Positions 54,555 to 63,799 are shown, counted from the stretch's first letter. The stretch: DNA of 64,000 nucleotides from Actinokineospora terrae (GCF_900111175.1 NZ_FOGI01000008.1:186001-250000), one strand, 5' to 3'. Notes: generated by a model from the sequence alone, not told the origin. Numbers and translations are program-made.

Positions 54555-54911
54555 GACCGCCTCCGCCGGACCGCGCGCACCCGGCCCGGCAATGCGGGAC
54601 CAGACCGATGAGTAGTTCACGACGGCTTCCACTAACCGTCATCATTCACCTCATCGGGTGGCACGGGATCGAATGAGTGGTGCCGGAATTGCCTACTGTC
54701 CGCTCCGGTATTCCCGGAGGTGACCACCGCCACCACAGCTCGACCGAATGGCCTTACCGCCCGTGGGTTCGGCGGCGCGGCCCGCACACGGAACGCATTG
54801 CGGCCACGCCGCCGGACCGACGCCGCCCGATTCTGCCTTATGGCTTTACCCTGTGACCCGATCGAGTGAGACTTGCCGGGGTCACCCGAGCGGACGGGTA
54901 GGTTCTGCCGG
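54555..54911. other. Spacer before the nitric oxide synthase gene
   Basis: About 357 bp without a supported gene. A -10-like TAGGTT at 54899-54904 lies 7 bp before the GTG used for the synthase. I see no clear terminator for the SSI gene. Confidence 0.4.
54899..54904 (+). promoter_or_regulatory. -10 element for probable leaderless nos mRNA
   Basis: TAGGTT followed 7 bases later by GTG 54912. TTGCCG at 54873-54878 could be the -35 but the 20-bp gap is long. Confidence 0.35.
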
Positions 54912-56621
54912 GTGACCGGTCCGACCTGGGCACCGCCAGCCCACCCGCCGGGGTCCTCGGCTCTCCCCGCCCACCCGCAGGCACCGCCGACCCACCCGCC
55001 GGGGTCCTCCGTTCCACCCGCGGACCAGCCCGTGTCGGCCTTGTCCGGCGACGCCCCGGTAGCGGCTGTCGCGTCGGTCTTGTCCGCTGTCCCGACTTCC
55101 GTGCCGCGCGCCCCCGGGGCGGTGGCACCGAGACGACCCCCGGTGGCGCCTGTGTTCGGCCAGTCCGCATCCCCGTCCGCGCAGGGTCTCGGCCAGCCCG
55201 CGATGTCCGCCACGAGCCAGCCGTCGGCGCCGCTCGCGCACCGCGGACCCGCGGTGTCCGGCACGAGCGAGCAGACCGTCGTGCCTGTGCTGCCGGTGCA
55301 CGGTCAGTCCGCGATCAGGCCGCCTGCGTGTCCTGTGTTACCCGCCCAACTGCCGGTCCCCGTGCTGCCGACCCAGTCGTCGCTGCCCCCGACCTGGGCG
55401 CCGCCCGCCGAGGTGGCCGCGGGGGTCGGGGACGGTGTCGCCGACGCGGACGAGGCGGTGGAGTTCCTGGAGCTGTTCCACGCCGAGAACCCCGAGGCGG
55501 GCCCGGCGGCGAACCGGATCGCGTGGGTGCGGGCCGAGATCGAGCTGACCGGCACGTACCGGCACACGAGCGCGGAGTTGGCGCACGGGGCGAGGGTCGC
55601 CTGGCGCAACAGCGCGCGCTGCATCGGGCGGCTGTACTGGCGGAGCATGCGGGTCCGTGACATGCGGGCCGTTCACCACCCGGTCGAGGTCGCCCAGCAG
55701 TGTGAGCAACACCTGCGGCTGGCGACGAACGGTGGTCGGATCCGGCCGTTGATCACCGTCTTCGCGCAGGACGCGCCCGGGCGGCCCGGCCCCCGGATCT
55801 GGAACGAACAGCTCATCCGCTACGCGGGGTACCCGGCGGCGGACGGTGGTCGCCCGGTCGGTGATCCGCGCTACGCCGGGTTCACCGCCGCGGTCACCGC
55901 GCTGGGGTGGCGCCCGCCCGCGCGGCCGGGCCCGTTCGACGTGCTGCCGCTGGTGGTGTCCGGTCCGGACGGCAGGCCGCGGCTGTTCACGCTGCCGCCG
56001 GACGCGGTCGCGGAGGTCGAGCTGACGCACCCGGAGCTCCCGTGGTTCGCCGAGCTGGGCCTGCGCTGGCACGCGGTGCCGACCATCAGCTCCATGCGCC
56101 TGCGGGTCGGCGGCGTCGACTACCCCGCTGCCCCGTTCAACGGCTGGTACCTGGGCACCGAGATCGGCGCCCGCAACCTCGCCGACCAGGACCGCTACGA
56201 CCTGCTGCCGGTGGTGGCCGCGCGGCTCGGGCTCGACACCTCCCGCGAGACCACGCTGTGGCGCGACCGGGCGCTGGTGGAGCTGAACATCGCCGTCCTG
56301 CACTCCTTCGCCGAGGCGGGCATGACGATCAGCGACCACCACACCGAGTCGGCCCGGTTCCTCAAGCACATCGACCGCGAGACCAAGGCGGGCCGCCCCT
56401 GCCCGGCCGACTGGAGCTGGATAGTCCCCCCGATGTCCGCCGCCCAGACCCCCGTCTTCCACCGCTACTACGACACGGACCGCCTCCGCCCCGAGTTCCA
56501 CGCCGACCCGTCCGCGACCAGCGCCGCGCTGGAGGGCACGCCGCCGGTACTGCCGACGGGACCCTCACAGGGCCCGCCGCTGTGGTCCTACCTCCGCGCC
56601 ACCCGCTCCCCCGCGAGCTGA
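54912..56621 (+). CDS. Bacterial nitric oxide synthase oxygenase with Pro-rich N-terminal extension
   Basis: A 569-residue NOS. The oxygenase domain (about residues 170-560) is complete: haem-thiolate Cys in VAWRNSARCIGRLYW, pterin/haem residues downstream, ISSMRLRVGGVDYPAAPFNG and WYLGTEIGARNLADQ with the Arg-binding Glu, and SDHHTESARFLKHIDRE. It makes NO and citrulline from arginine using a separate reductase. Unlike typical bNOS (about 350-390 residues), it has a roughly 165-residue Pro/Ala/Ser extension with repeats such as HPPGSS and TWAPPA. A GTG start at 54912 fits the -10; TTG 54873 is possible, and a start near 55420 would give a standard size. Confidence 0.88.
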   Translation: MTGPTWAPPAHPPGSSALPAHPQAPPTHPPGSSVPPADQPVSALSGDAPVAAVASVLSAVPTSVPRAPGAVAPRRPPVAPVFGQSASPSAQGLGQPAMSATSQPSAPLAHRGPAVSGTSEQTVVPVLPVHGQSAIRPPACPVLPAQLPVPVLPTQSSLPPTWAPPAEVAAGVGDGVADADEAVEFLELFHAENPEAGPAANRIAWVRAEIELTGTYRHTSAELAHGARVAWRNSARCIGRLYWRSMRVRDMRAVHHPVEVAQQCEQHLRLATNGGRIRPLITVFAQDAPGRPGPRIWNEQLIRYAGYPAADGGRPVGDPRYAGFTAAVTALGWRPPARPGPFDVLPLVVSGPDGRPRLFTLPPDAVAEVELTHPELPWFAELGLRWHAVPTISSMRLRVGGVDYPAAPFNGWYLGTEIGARNLADQDRYDLLPVVAARLGLDTSRETTLWRDRALVELNIAVLHSFAEAGMTISDHHTESARFLKHIDRETKAGRPCPADWSWIVPPMSAAQTPVFHRYYDTDRLRPEFHADPSATSAALEGTPPVLPTGPSQGPPLWSYLRATRSPAS

Positions 56622-56696
56622 CCCACACATCAGGCACGCGACCACCCGCATCCCCGCGACCTGACAGGCGTCTCGCTACCCCCTGACACGCACCTG

Positions 56697-56721
56697 CCCT
56701 GCCCTGCCCTGCCCTGCCCTG
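56697..56721. repeat. CCCTG pentanucleotide microsatellite (5 copies)
   Basis: Five perfect CCCTG units in a row. CCCTGACACGCA occurs on each side, from about 56681 and again from 56717, so the array sits inside a short duplicated segment. Confidence 0.9.
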
Positions 56722-56796
56722 ACACGCAAACACGCCGTCCACCGACGCTTCTGTCCACAACACCTCGAACCATCCACAGCCCTTCCCCGCCCCCTA

Positions 56797-56823
56797 TTGA
56801 CAACCCGCTCGGCTCGATAGGTT
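56797..56823 (+). promoter_or_regulatory. Orphan sigma-70-type promoter
   Basis: Perfect -35 TTGACA, 15-bp gap, -10 TAGGTT. An ATG at 56829 follows 5 bases later and opens a 64-codon frame (MGPRPPGGRPRPR...) that I do not trust; the transcript could instead be non-coding. Confidence 0.45.
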
Positions 56824-57197
56824 CAGAGATGGGCCCCCGGCCCCCGGGAGGGAGGCCCCGGCCGCGGAGTGGATCTTGGTCGGACAGGCGTGCCGGGGTG
56901 GGTTGGGGTGGCCGCGGGTGCCGGGGTTCGCGGAGGGCGAACAGGCCGGCTTCCGCGACTTGGGTGATCCACGACCTGACCGGCTGCGCTCTTCCGGCCA
57001 CCGAGTCGCTATCGCGGGTTTGAGCGGCCAGAACAGACGCACCGCGCAGTCAAGGAGTGAACCCCGCACCGACCCGCAAGGTCCGCCGCATCGGCCGCGG
57101 ACTCGCCGGCGCGCGCCCGGTGCGGCCGGAGCAGGCGCGTCACTCGGCCGCAGGAGCGAGCCGTGCAGGGCTCGCGGGTGTCGAAAGGCGCTGGGGG

Positions 57198-59066
57198 TCA
57201 GGTGAACGGGATCCAGGCGGCGGGAGCCAGGGTGTCGAGGGGGGTGGCTTGGATTCCGGCGGACGAGAGGGTCCACAGGGTGTTGGCGGCTACCAGGGAT
57301 CGGCGGATTCGGGTGTCGGTGACCGAGGGGGTGGGGTGGCGCAGGGTCGCGAGTTCGGTGATCTGGTCACCGGTCACCCGCAGGGCCAGGACCGCGCCGG
57401 AGCCTCGGGTTGTGTCGATCGGGATCACCACGAGGTTCTTGTCCGGCCACGACAGGAAGGCGTGCGCGTCGAACTCGGCTTCGGAGGTGGTGCCGGGGAG
57501 GTGGTACTGGGTGAGGCGGCGGACGGGGGTGGTTGTGGTGTCGAAGAGGGAGATCTGGGTGCCGGTGGTTCGACCCTGGTCGGTGGCTTCCTGGCCGATG
57601 CCCAAGAGTCGGCCCGCGCTCAGGGGGTGCAGGTAGGCCGAGTAGCCGGTGATCTTGAGTTCGCCGGTGACGCGCGGGGTGGCGGGGTTGCTCAGGTCGA
57701 CGGTGTAGAGCGGGTCGGTGCGGCGGAAGGTGACGACGTACGCGGTCGGGCCCAGGTAGCGGACCGACTGGATGCGCTCCCCCACGCCGAGTCCGCCGAC
57801 CCGGCCGATGCGGGCCAGGCCGGGGCCGCGGCGGTTCAGCACGTGGACGGCGCTGTCCTGGGTCGTCGTGGTGGCGACGCGCAGGTTTCCCTCGTACTCC
57901 GACAGCGCGTACTGGTTGACCAGCGACCCCTCGACCGACCCCGAGGCCGCGTAAACCGGCTTGCCGGGCGCCGAGATGTCGAACTGGTGGATGTCCGTGT
58001 GGTCGGCCGCGGGTCGGCCGTCCGCGGGCAGGATCCCGGCGCGCTGCCACTGGTCGTCGGCGATGTAGAGGCTGCCCGCGGTGCCGTAGAGGGTGTCCCC
58101 GTCGGCGGCGATCGAGACCGGGTCGCCGTCGCCCAGCGGCGCGCGCAGGTCGATCGTGTAGACGGTGAGCATCGCCGTCCCCGTGTAGCCGGACGGCCTG
58201 CTGACCGACCCGCACCCGACCGCCGACTCGACGCGCGAGCCGTCGCGGTCCAGGGTCGCGCGCGGCAGCCACCGCTCCAGCGGCGCGTCCTCGATCAGCG
58301 CGCGGTTCCGCTCCAGGGTCGACGGATAGGGGAACTCCAGGCGCGGCCGCGACCGGGCCACGACCCTGGCGACCGACCCGACCTGCCTGCCGTCGAGGTA
58401 GTCCCCGTCGACCGTCAGCGTGCCCGTCACCCGGGCGCCGCCCGCGAGGTCGACCATGACCAGCGAGGTCGTCATCGACCCCCCGGAGCGCGCGTCGCGG
58501 TCCACGGCGTCGAACCGCGGCACTGCCACCAGCGCCTGGTCGCCTTCGAGCAGGAGCGCCGTGGCCAGTCCCCCGCCGGGCATGGCGAGGCTGGCGGTCA
58601 GCTCGCGGGTGGCGGTGTCGACGACCCGCAGGGTGCCGTCGGCGACGGTGACGATCCGGCGTCCGTCCGTCTTGACCAGGTCCGGTTCGTCGGCGGCCGC
58701 CTCGTGGTTGTTGGTGCCGGAGTGGTCGCTGGTGGCGGAGTGGTCGTCGGTGCTGGAGCGGTCCTTGGCGGTGGGGCCGCCGCGGGTGGGCGCCTTCGGG
58801 GCGACCGGTGGGGCGTTGCCCTCGGCGGGCATCGCGATGACGTCGTAGACCCGCGGGTCGAGGCCGAACTCGGTCACCCGCTCCGCCGCGGCCTTCTTCA
58901 GGTCGGCCTCGACGTCGGAGCAGGAGTCGTAGGAGACGAGCCGGACGGACGGCACGTAGGGCGCCGGACCGGCGATGTCGACCGGCTCCCGCGCGAAGAC
59001 GATGCCGCCCGCCACGCACGCACTCGCCACGACCACGGCCCCCAGGGTGAGCCTCTTCGCTCTCAT
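57198..59066 (-). CDS. Secreted beta-propeller domain protein (PF09826-like)
   Basis: A 622-residue exported protein. N-terminal membrane/signal segment MRAKRLTLGAVVVASACVAG, a Ser/Asp/His-rich linker around residues 105-135 (DRSSTDDHSATSDHSGTNNH), then propeller blades: ADEPDLVKTDGRRIVTVADG is the hallmark opening of this family, followed by DTLYGTAGSLYIADD, SYDGNLRVATT-type EYEGNLRVATTT and DAHAFLSWPDKNLVVIP. Function is unknown, possibly a cell-surface binding protein. The ATG at 59066 is used; the frame remains open upstream without homology. Confidence 0.88.
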   Translation of the reverse strand: MRAKRLTLGAVVVASACVAGGIVFAREPVDIAGPAPYVPSVRLVSYDSCSDVEADLKKAAAERVTEFGLDPRVYDVIAMPAEGNAPPVAPKAPTRGGPTAKDRSSTDDHSATSDHSGTNNHEAAADEPDLVKTDGRRIVTVADGTLRVVDTATRELTASLAMPGGGLATALLLEGDQALVAVPRFDAVDRDARSGGSMTTSLVMVDLAGGARVTGTLTVDGDYLDGRQVGSVARVVARSRPRLEFPYPSTLERNRALIEDAPLERWLPRATLDRDGSRVESAVGCGSVSRPSGYTGTAMLTVYTIDLRAPLGDGDPVSIAADGDTLYGTAGSLYIADDQWQRAGILPADGRPAADHTDIHQFDISAPGKPVYAASGSVEGSLVNQYALSEYEGNLRVATTTTQDSAVHVLNRRGPGLARIGRVGGLGVGERIQSVRYLGPTAYVVTFRRTDPLYTVDLSNPATPRVTGELKITGYSAYLHPLSAGRLLGIGQEATDQGRTTGTQISLFDTTTTPVRRLTQYHLPGTTSEAEFDAHAFLSWPDKNLVVIPIDTTRGSGAVLALRVTGDQITELATLRHPTPSVTDTRIRRSLVAANTLWTLSSAGIQATPLDTLAPAAWIPFT

Positions 59067-59198
59067 ACCCGGATGGACGTACCAACCCCGGCCAACCGTT
59101 GCACTACAGTGGGACAACCGTCGGTGTTTGACCGTGTGCGGTGCGTGTCGATCTAGGTGAGTTTTCCCACAAAGGCGCACGAACCCGCACAACCGGGA

Positions 59199-59204
59199 TA
59201 CCCT
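59199..59204 (+). promoter_or_regulatory. -10 element of the RES-Xre operon, leaderless start likely
   Basis: TACCCT (in GATACCCT) ends 6 bp before the ATG at 59211 and no ribosome-binding site is present. Confidence 0.45.
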
Positions 59205-59210
59205 AGGCGC

Positions 59211-59795
59211 ATGACGGTCGCGTTGGAGCACGTGCTCGCGAAAGCGGGCCTGAGGGTCAACCCGGTCGAGTTCCTCGAGCTGGTGGAGGAGGCGGCCCGG
59301 CGGTTGTCCCCGGCCAACCCGGACCCGGCCGACTACTTCTCCCCCGACCAGCGCGACGCGCTCACCGACGTCGGACTCGACCTGACACCGCGGCGCGGTG
59401 ACGAGGTCGACTCCCGGGCCCGCGCGGTCGCCGCGCAGGCGGTGCTGCGCGACTCCGCGCTCACCGTCGCCGACGCCGCCGACGCGGTCGGGGTCGACAC
59501 CAGCCGCATCAGGCACCGGCTGGCCGCGGGCAGGCTCGCTGGCTGGAAGGACCGCGGCGGGTGGCGGTTGCCCGCCTGGCAGTTCGCCCCCTCCGGCGTG
59601 CTGCCCGGCCTGGAAGCCGTGCTGGCCGCCGTGCCCGACGACCAGCCGCCGCTGGTGGTGGCCGCGTTCATGACCAGCCCCCAGCCGGACCTGCGGGTCG
59701 ACGACCAGCCCGCCACCCCCCGGCAGTGGCTGCTCGCGGGCGGCTCCCCCGCCAGGGTGGCCGCGCTGGCGGCGGTGCTGGGCACCCCGGCCTGA
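59211..59795 (+). CDS. Xre-type antitoxin of a RES-Xre module
   Basis: A 194-residue protein. A central helix-turn-helix (LTVADAADAVGVDTSRIRHR then LAAGRLAGWKDRGGWRLPAW) resembles the DNA-binding part of antitoxins paired with RES toxins. The C-terminus (QPATPRQWLLAGGSPARVAA) resembles the DUF2384-type region that contacts the toxin. It precedes the RES gene by 23 bp, the standard order. Alternative: stand-alone HTH regulator, less likely given the neighbour. Confidence 0.8.
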   Translation: MTVALEHVLAKAGLRVNPVEFLELVEEAARRLSPANPDPADYFSPDQRDALTDVGLDLTPRRGDEVDSRARAVAAQAVLRDSALTVADAADAVGVDTSRIRHRLAAGRLAGWKDRGGWRLPAWQFAPSGVLPGLEAVLAAVPDDQPPLVVAAFMTSPQPDLRVDDQPATPRQWLLAGGSPARVAALAAVLGTPA

Positions 59796-59818
59796 GCTGA
59801 CGAGGCCGACGAACCGAG

Positions 59819-60472
59819 ATGTCCCGGCTCCCCCAGCCGCCCGCCCCAGCCGATCTGCGAACGCTGCTGCGCGTCGACGAGGACATCGTGGCGCTGCACA
59901 GCGGCACGCACCTGGTCCGGGTCTTCGCCGCCGCGGGCGCGCACCGCCAGCGGTGGAACTCCTTCCGCTACACCGGTCCGCTCCCGCACGCCCGCTTCGA
60001 CCCGCAGCCGCTCGGCCAGGACGGCGGACCGGCGACGGCGCCGGGGCACGGCGTGCTCTACTTCGGACTGAGCGTGCGCACCAGCATCGCCGAGGTGTAC
60101 CAGCAGACCTCGGTGGTGGACCGGACCACCCGCAAGCCGCACATGGTGGTGTTCCGGCCGCGGCGCACGCTGCGGCTGCTCGACCTGTGCGGCCTGTGGC
60201 CGACCAGGGCCGGTGCCTCGCAGGAGTTGAGCACCGGCAGCAAGGCCGTCACCCAGGCCTGGGCGCGGGCGATCCGCCAGGCGCACCCCGATCTCGACGG
60301 TGTCTGGTACCGGTCCTCGATGGACAGCGGTGAGCCCGCGGTGTGCCTGTGGGACCCGCCGGGCAGTGGCGCGTTACCGCGAACCCCGGACGTCCTGCTG
60401 CCGCTGGACTACCCGGGGCTCGATCTTCCGCTTGCGCGGGTGTGCGAGGAATTGAACTACACCCTGCTCTGA
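59819..60472 (+). CDS. RES-domain toxin (NAD+-targeting)
   Basis: A 217-residue RES protein. The Arg-Glu-Ser set is visible: Arg in HLVRVFAAAGAHRQRWNSFRY, Glu in GLSVRTSIAEVYQ, Ser in DGVWYRSSMDSGEPAVCLWD. RES toxins such as MbcT and Res degrade NAD+ and stop growth; the upstream Xre-type protein should neutralise and repress it. ATG 59819. Confidence 0.88.
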   Translation: MSRLPQPPAPADLRTLLRVDEDIVALHSGTHLVRVFAAAGAHRQRWNSFRYTGPLPHARFDPQPLGQDGGPATAPGHGVLYFGLSVRTSIAEVYQQTSVVDRTTRKPHMVVFRPRRTLRLLDLCGLWPTRAGASQELSTGSKAVTQAWARAIRQAHPDLDGVWYRSSMDSGEPAVCLWDPPGSGALPRTPDVLLPLDYPGLDLPLARVCEELNYTLL

Positions 60473-60534
60473 CCGAACTCAGCTCTAGAACTCGTGTCGA
60501 GTGGTATTCGGTGAATCGCGCGGGAGACACACGG

Positions 60535-60576
60535 TTCGTAGCCGGTGGGCGAACGCCCTCGCCCACCGGCTACGAA
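60535..60576. terminator. Strong terminator after the RES-Xre operon
   Basis: Perfect 17-bp stem TTCGTAGCCGGTGGGCG / CGCCCACCGGCTACGAA with an 8-base loop, between convergent RES and S9-peptidase genes. Confidence 0.85.
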
Positions 60577-60614
60577 CGGCCCGAGACCCTACGCCGTCCC
60601 GGGCCGCACCTGGT

Positions 60615-62588
60615 TCACAGGTGCCGTGACCACCACCGCAATACCTCGCGGAAACGTTGCTCGCGGTGGCGGGGCTTGCCGGAGCGGGTCAGCTCGTGAC
60701 CCTCGCCGGGGAAGAGGATGAGCTCGGTCTCCACCCCGGCGCGGTGCAGCGCGACGTACATCCGCTGCGCCTGTTCGACCGGGCAGCGCCAGTCGTGTTC
60801 GGAGTGGACGACCGCGAACGGGATGGTGATCCGGTGCGCGTGCGTCAGCGGGCTCTTGGCCACCAGGTCGGCCGGGTCGGTGCCGCAGTAGGCCTCGGCG
60901 AACCACCAGCCGATGTCGGAGGTGCCCAGGAACGAGTCCCAGGCGTTCACCGCGCGCTCGCTCCACGCGGCGCGGAACCGGTGCCCGTGGTGGGCGGCGA
61001 GCCAGCCGGTCATCCAGCCGCCGTAGGAACCGCCCATCACACCGACGTTGTCGGCGTCGACGTCCGGGCGCTCCAGGGCGGCGTCGAGGACCGAGAGCAC
61101 GTCGTCGACGTCGACGGTGCCCATGGCGCCGATGATGGACCGGCCGTGGGATTCACCGTACCCGGCCGAACCCCGCGGGTTGGGCAGCACGACGGCGTAC
61201 CCGGCCGCGGCGTAGGCCTGGGCCTCGTCGTTGAAACCCCAGCCGTAGTACATGAACGGGCCGCCGTGCACCGACAGCAGCACCGGGTGCGGCCCGTCGC
61301 CCTCCGGCAGCAGGATCCAGCCGTGCGTGGCGTACCCGTCCGGCGCGACGCCCTTGACCTCGACCGGTTGGCGCAGGCCGCGGGCGCGCAGCCGGGCGGA
61401 GAAGTCGGTGAGCCGAGTGGTGGTCTCGTCCTCGACCAGCACCACCTCGCCCGGGGCGTCCCATGTGGACAGGGTGCAGACGATCCGGTCGCCGCTGGCG
61501 GCGAAGCCCTTGACCGCGGCCTGATCGCCCGCGATCAGCGGGAGCTCGGCCAGGGTGGCCCCGTCAGCGGTGAACGGGACCTTGCGCAGTTCGACCGCGC
61601 CGCGGTTGCGCACGGCCACCAGGACACCGGACGCGGTCTCCACCGGTCGCCCGGCGGTGATCTCGGCGTCGACGGTCTCGGCGTCGGTGAGCCTGCGCGG
61701 TTCGGCCGGGGTGCCGTCGAGCACGAGCGGGACCGTCCACAAGCCGAGGTTGCGCGCGACGCAACGGGTGTCGGGGAACTCGTCGCCCAGGAACGCCACC
61801 GTGCCGTCGGACAGCGGCGCCGGGTGCTCGACCGTGCCCGCGCTGCGCACGACGAGGACGGGGTCACCACCGTCGGCGGGTACCGCGTAGAGGTCGGTGT
61901 TCAGCGTTTCCTCGACGCCCCAGTCGCGTTGGGCGCGGACCAGGACGTGCTCGCCGGACAGGGTCCACACCGGGTGGCACGGGGTGGCCAGGCCCTCGGT
62001 GATCTGGCGCGGTCCCGAATTCGCTGTATCCGCCGACCCGGCACCGTCCACACCGGTCACACCGGGGGCGTCGACGACGAACAACTGGGGTGGACGGTCG
62101 TGCTGGAACCCGATGTCGTCGAACCGGTACTCCAGACGGGTGATCACCCGGGGCGCCTCGGCTCCGGCGTCCGGAGCAGCGGTGTCGCCATCTGCCACAC
62201 CGTAGCGACCGGGCTCGGGAACCCGTGCCACGAAAGCGATCCGCCGCGAGTCCGGCGACCAGACCGGGGCGCCCGCGCCCAGGGGCAGGTCGGTGAGGGT
62301 GCGCGCCTCCCCGCCGTCGACCGGGATCACGTGCAGTTGGGGCGGTTCGCCCGCTTTCGCCGTGCGCAGGAACGCCACCCGGGTGCCGTCCGGGGAGATC
62401 TCCGGCGCCGAGTCGCGGTGGCCCCTGGTGAACTCCCGCACCTCGCCGCCCGCCAGTCCCACGCGGTACAGACCACCCGCGTAGGAGTTCGTCGGCAGAT
62501 CAGGGGTGGCGAGGCCGACCAGCAGCAGGTCCCCGCGGAGGGCGGGCGCGCCGGGCGCCGCCACCAGTTCGATGTCCTCTGGGCGCAC
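60615..62588 (-). CDS. S9-family (prolyl oligopeptidase/acylaminoacyl peptidase-like) peptidase
   Basis: A 657-residue cytosolic serine peptidase. An N-terminal WD-like beta-propeller (about residues 30-390; EISPDGTRVAFLR, PVWSPDSRRIAFVA) is followed by the alpha/beta hydrolase with VHGGPFMYYGW, NPRGSAGYGE, nucleophile GGSYGGW near residue 515, Asp in HSEHDWRCP and His in GEGHELTRS. It cleaves short peptides or acyl-peptides. GTG start 62588. Confidence 0.92.
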   Translation of the reverse strand: MRPEDIELVAAPGAPALRGDLLLVGLATPDLPTNSYAGGLYRVGLAGGEVREFTRGHRDSAPEISPDGTRVAFLRTAKAGEPPQLHVIPVDGGEARTLTDLPLGAGAPVWSPDSRRIAFVARVPEPGRYGVADGDTAAPDAGAEAPRVITRLEYRFDDIGFQHDRPPQLFVVDAPGVTGVDGAGSADTANSGPRQITEGLATPCHPVWTLSGEHVLVRAQRDWGVEETLNTDLYAVPADGGDPVLVVRSAGTVEHPAPLSDGTVAFLGDEFPDTRCVARNLGLWTVPLVLDGTPAEPRRLTDAETVDAEITAGRPVETASGVLVAVRNRGAVELRKVPFTADGATLAELPLIAGDQAAVKGFAASGDRIVCTLSTWDAPGEVVLVEDETTTRLTDFSARLRARGLRQPVEVKGVAPDGYATHGWILLPEGDGPHPVLLSVHGGPFMYYGWGFNDEAQAYAAAGYAVVLPNPRGSAGYGESHGRSIIGAMGTVDVDDVLSVLDAALERPDVDADNVGVMGGSYGGWMTGWLAAHHGHRFRAAWSERAVNAWDSFLGTSDIGWWFAEAYCGTDPADLVAKSPLTHAHRITIPFAVVHSEHDWRCPVEQAQRMYVALHRAGVETELILFPGEGHELTRSGKPRHREQRFREVLRWWSRHL

Positions 62589-62651
62589 GCGACGACCGTA
62601 CCCGAGTTCACGTTAAACCCAGGACCCCTCGATTATTCCCACTCGTCCACA

Positions 62652-62688
62652 GAAAAGCGGACGTGCATGGTTCGCACGCCCGCTTTTC
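62652..62688 (-). terminator. Terminator of the TerC-family gene
   Basis: Stem GAAAAGCGG-x-CGTGC / GCACG-x-CCGCTTTTC with a 7-base loop and one internal mismatch, 35 bp after the TerC-family stop on the minus strand. Confidence 0.65.
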
Positions 62689-62722
62689 GCCGTTCGCGCG
62701 GGCACTCCCGCGCGGGATTGGT

Positions 62723-63790
62723 TCAGCGCCGGTGGTCGACCGGTTCACCCGTTTCGGTGGTGGATTCCCCGGTGGGGGATTCCCCGACCGGGGAATCGGC
62801 GGCGGCACCGGCGATCACCCGCGCTTCGTCCCGCTTGGACTTGAGCAGGCTGGCGATGGTGGTGATGGCCAGCACGCCGACGATGACCGCGAGCGACACC
62901 ACGATGTTGGGCACCGGCACCGGCAGCGGCTCGCCGCCGTTGAGGAAGGGCAGCGAGTTGGTGTGCAGCGCCTCGAGCACCAGCTTCACACCGATGAAGG
63001 CCAGGATCACCGCGAGGCCGATGGACAGGTAGACCAGCTTCTTGAGCAGCCCGCCGAGCAGGAAGTAGAGCTGGCGCAGGCCCATGAGCGCGAAGGCGTT
63101 GGCGGTGAAGACCAGGAATGGTTCCTTGGTCAGGCCGAAGATGGCCGGGATGGAGTCCACAGCGAACAGCAGGTCCGCGGTGCCGATGGCGATCATCACG
63201 ATGAACATCGGGGTGACGAAGCGCTTGCCGTCGATGCGCACGAACGAGTTCGCGCCGTGGTAGGTGTCGGTCACCGGGAAGATCTTGCGGGCGACCTTGG
63301 TGAGGGCGTTCTCCTCGTATTCCTCGTCCTCGCCGAGGCCCTGGCGGGAGAGGTTCCACGCGGTGTAGATGAGGAACGCGCCGAACAGGTAGAACACCCA
63401 GCTGAACTTCGCGATGGCCACCGCGCCGACGGCGATGAACGCCCCGCGCATGACCAGCGCCAGCACGATGCCGATCAGCAGCACCTTGTGCTGGTGGATC
63501 CTGGGCACCGAGAACGCGGACATGATGATCAGGAAGATGAACAGGTTGTCCACCGACAGCGAGTACTCGGTGATGTACCCGGCGAAGAACTCACCGGCGT
63601 AGGTGCCGCCGGAGAACGCCCAGATCCCGCCGCCGAAGGCGATCGCGCAGCCGATGTAGAAGGCGACCCACCGCCCGGCCTCGCCGACGGTGACCTCGTG
63701 CGGCTTGCGGTCGACGATGAACAGGTCGATCGCGAGCAGCACGAGCAGCCCGCCGATCGTGGCGAACCAGGCCCAGGTGGGGACGACCAT
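62723..63790 (-). CDS. TerC/Alx-family membrane protein, probable Mn2+ exporter
   Basis: A 355-residue integral membrane protein with about nine helices. The TerC acidic motifs are present: SLSVDNLFIFLIIM and LLFAVDSIPAIFGLTKEPF, whose Asp residues are proposed to bind the metal. Alx/MeeY/TerC proteins export manganese, partly to load exoenzymes. The hydrophilic C-terminal 35 residues (ADSPVGESPTGESTTETGEP) are low complexity. ATG 63790 has GGAGG 9 bases upstream inside a candidate riboswitch expression platform. Confidence 0.9.
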   Translation of the reverse strand: MVVPTWAWFATIGGLLVLLAIDLFIVDRKPHEVTVGEAGRWVAFYIGCAIAFGGGIWAFSGGTYAGEFFAGYITEYSLSVDNLFIFLIIMSAFSVPRIHQHKVLLIGIVLALVMRGAFIAVGAVAIAKFSWVFYLFGAFLIYTAWNLSRQGLGEDEEYEENALTKVARKIFPVTDTYHGANSFVRIDGKRFVTPMFIVMIAIGTADLLFAVDSIPAIFGLTKEPFLVFTANAFALMGLRQLYFLLGGLLKKLVYLSIGLAVILAFIGVKLVLEALHTNSLPFLNGGEPLPVPVPNIVVSLAVIVGVLAITTIASLLKSKRDEARVIAGAAADSPVGESPTGESTTETGEPVDHRR

Positions 63791-63799
63791 GTAAACAAA

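Larger units (their letters stand above)
56622..57197. other. Long spacer with orphan promoter and CCCTG repeats
   Basis: 576 bp between the NOS gene and the convergent beta-propeller gene. It contains a CCCTG microsatellite (56697-56721) flanked by CCCTGACACGCA copies and a strong plus-strand promoter (TTGACA 56797-56802, TAGGTT 56818-56823). Frames on both strands have weak codon bias and no homology I recognise. Confidence 0.5.

Noticed and set aside
56829..57023. 64-codon leaderless ORF behind the orphan promoter
   Set aside because: Codon bias is weak and composition is Gly/Arg-rich; kept only as a hypothesis in the findings.
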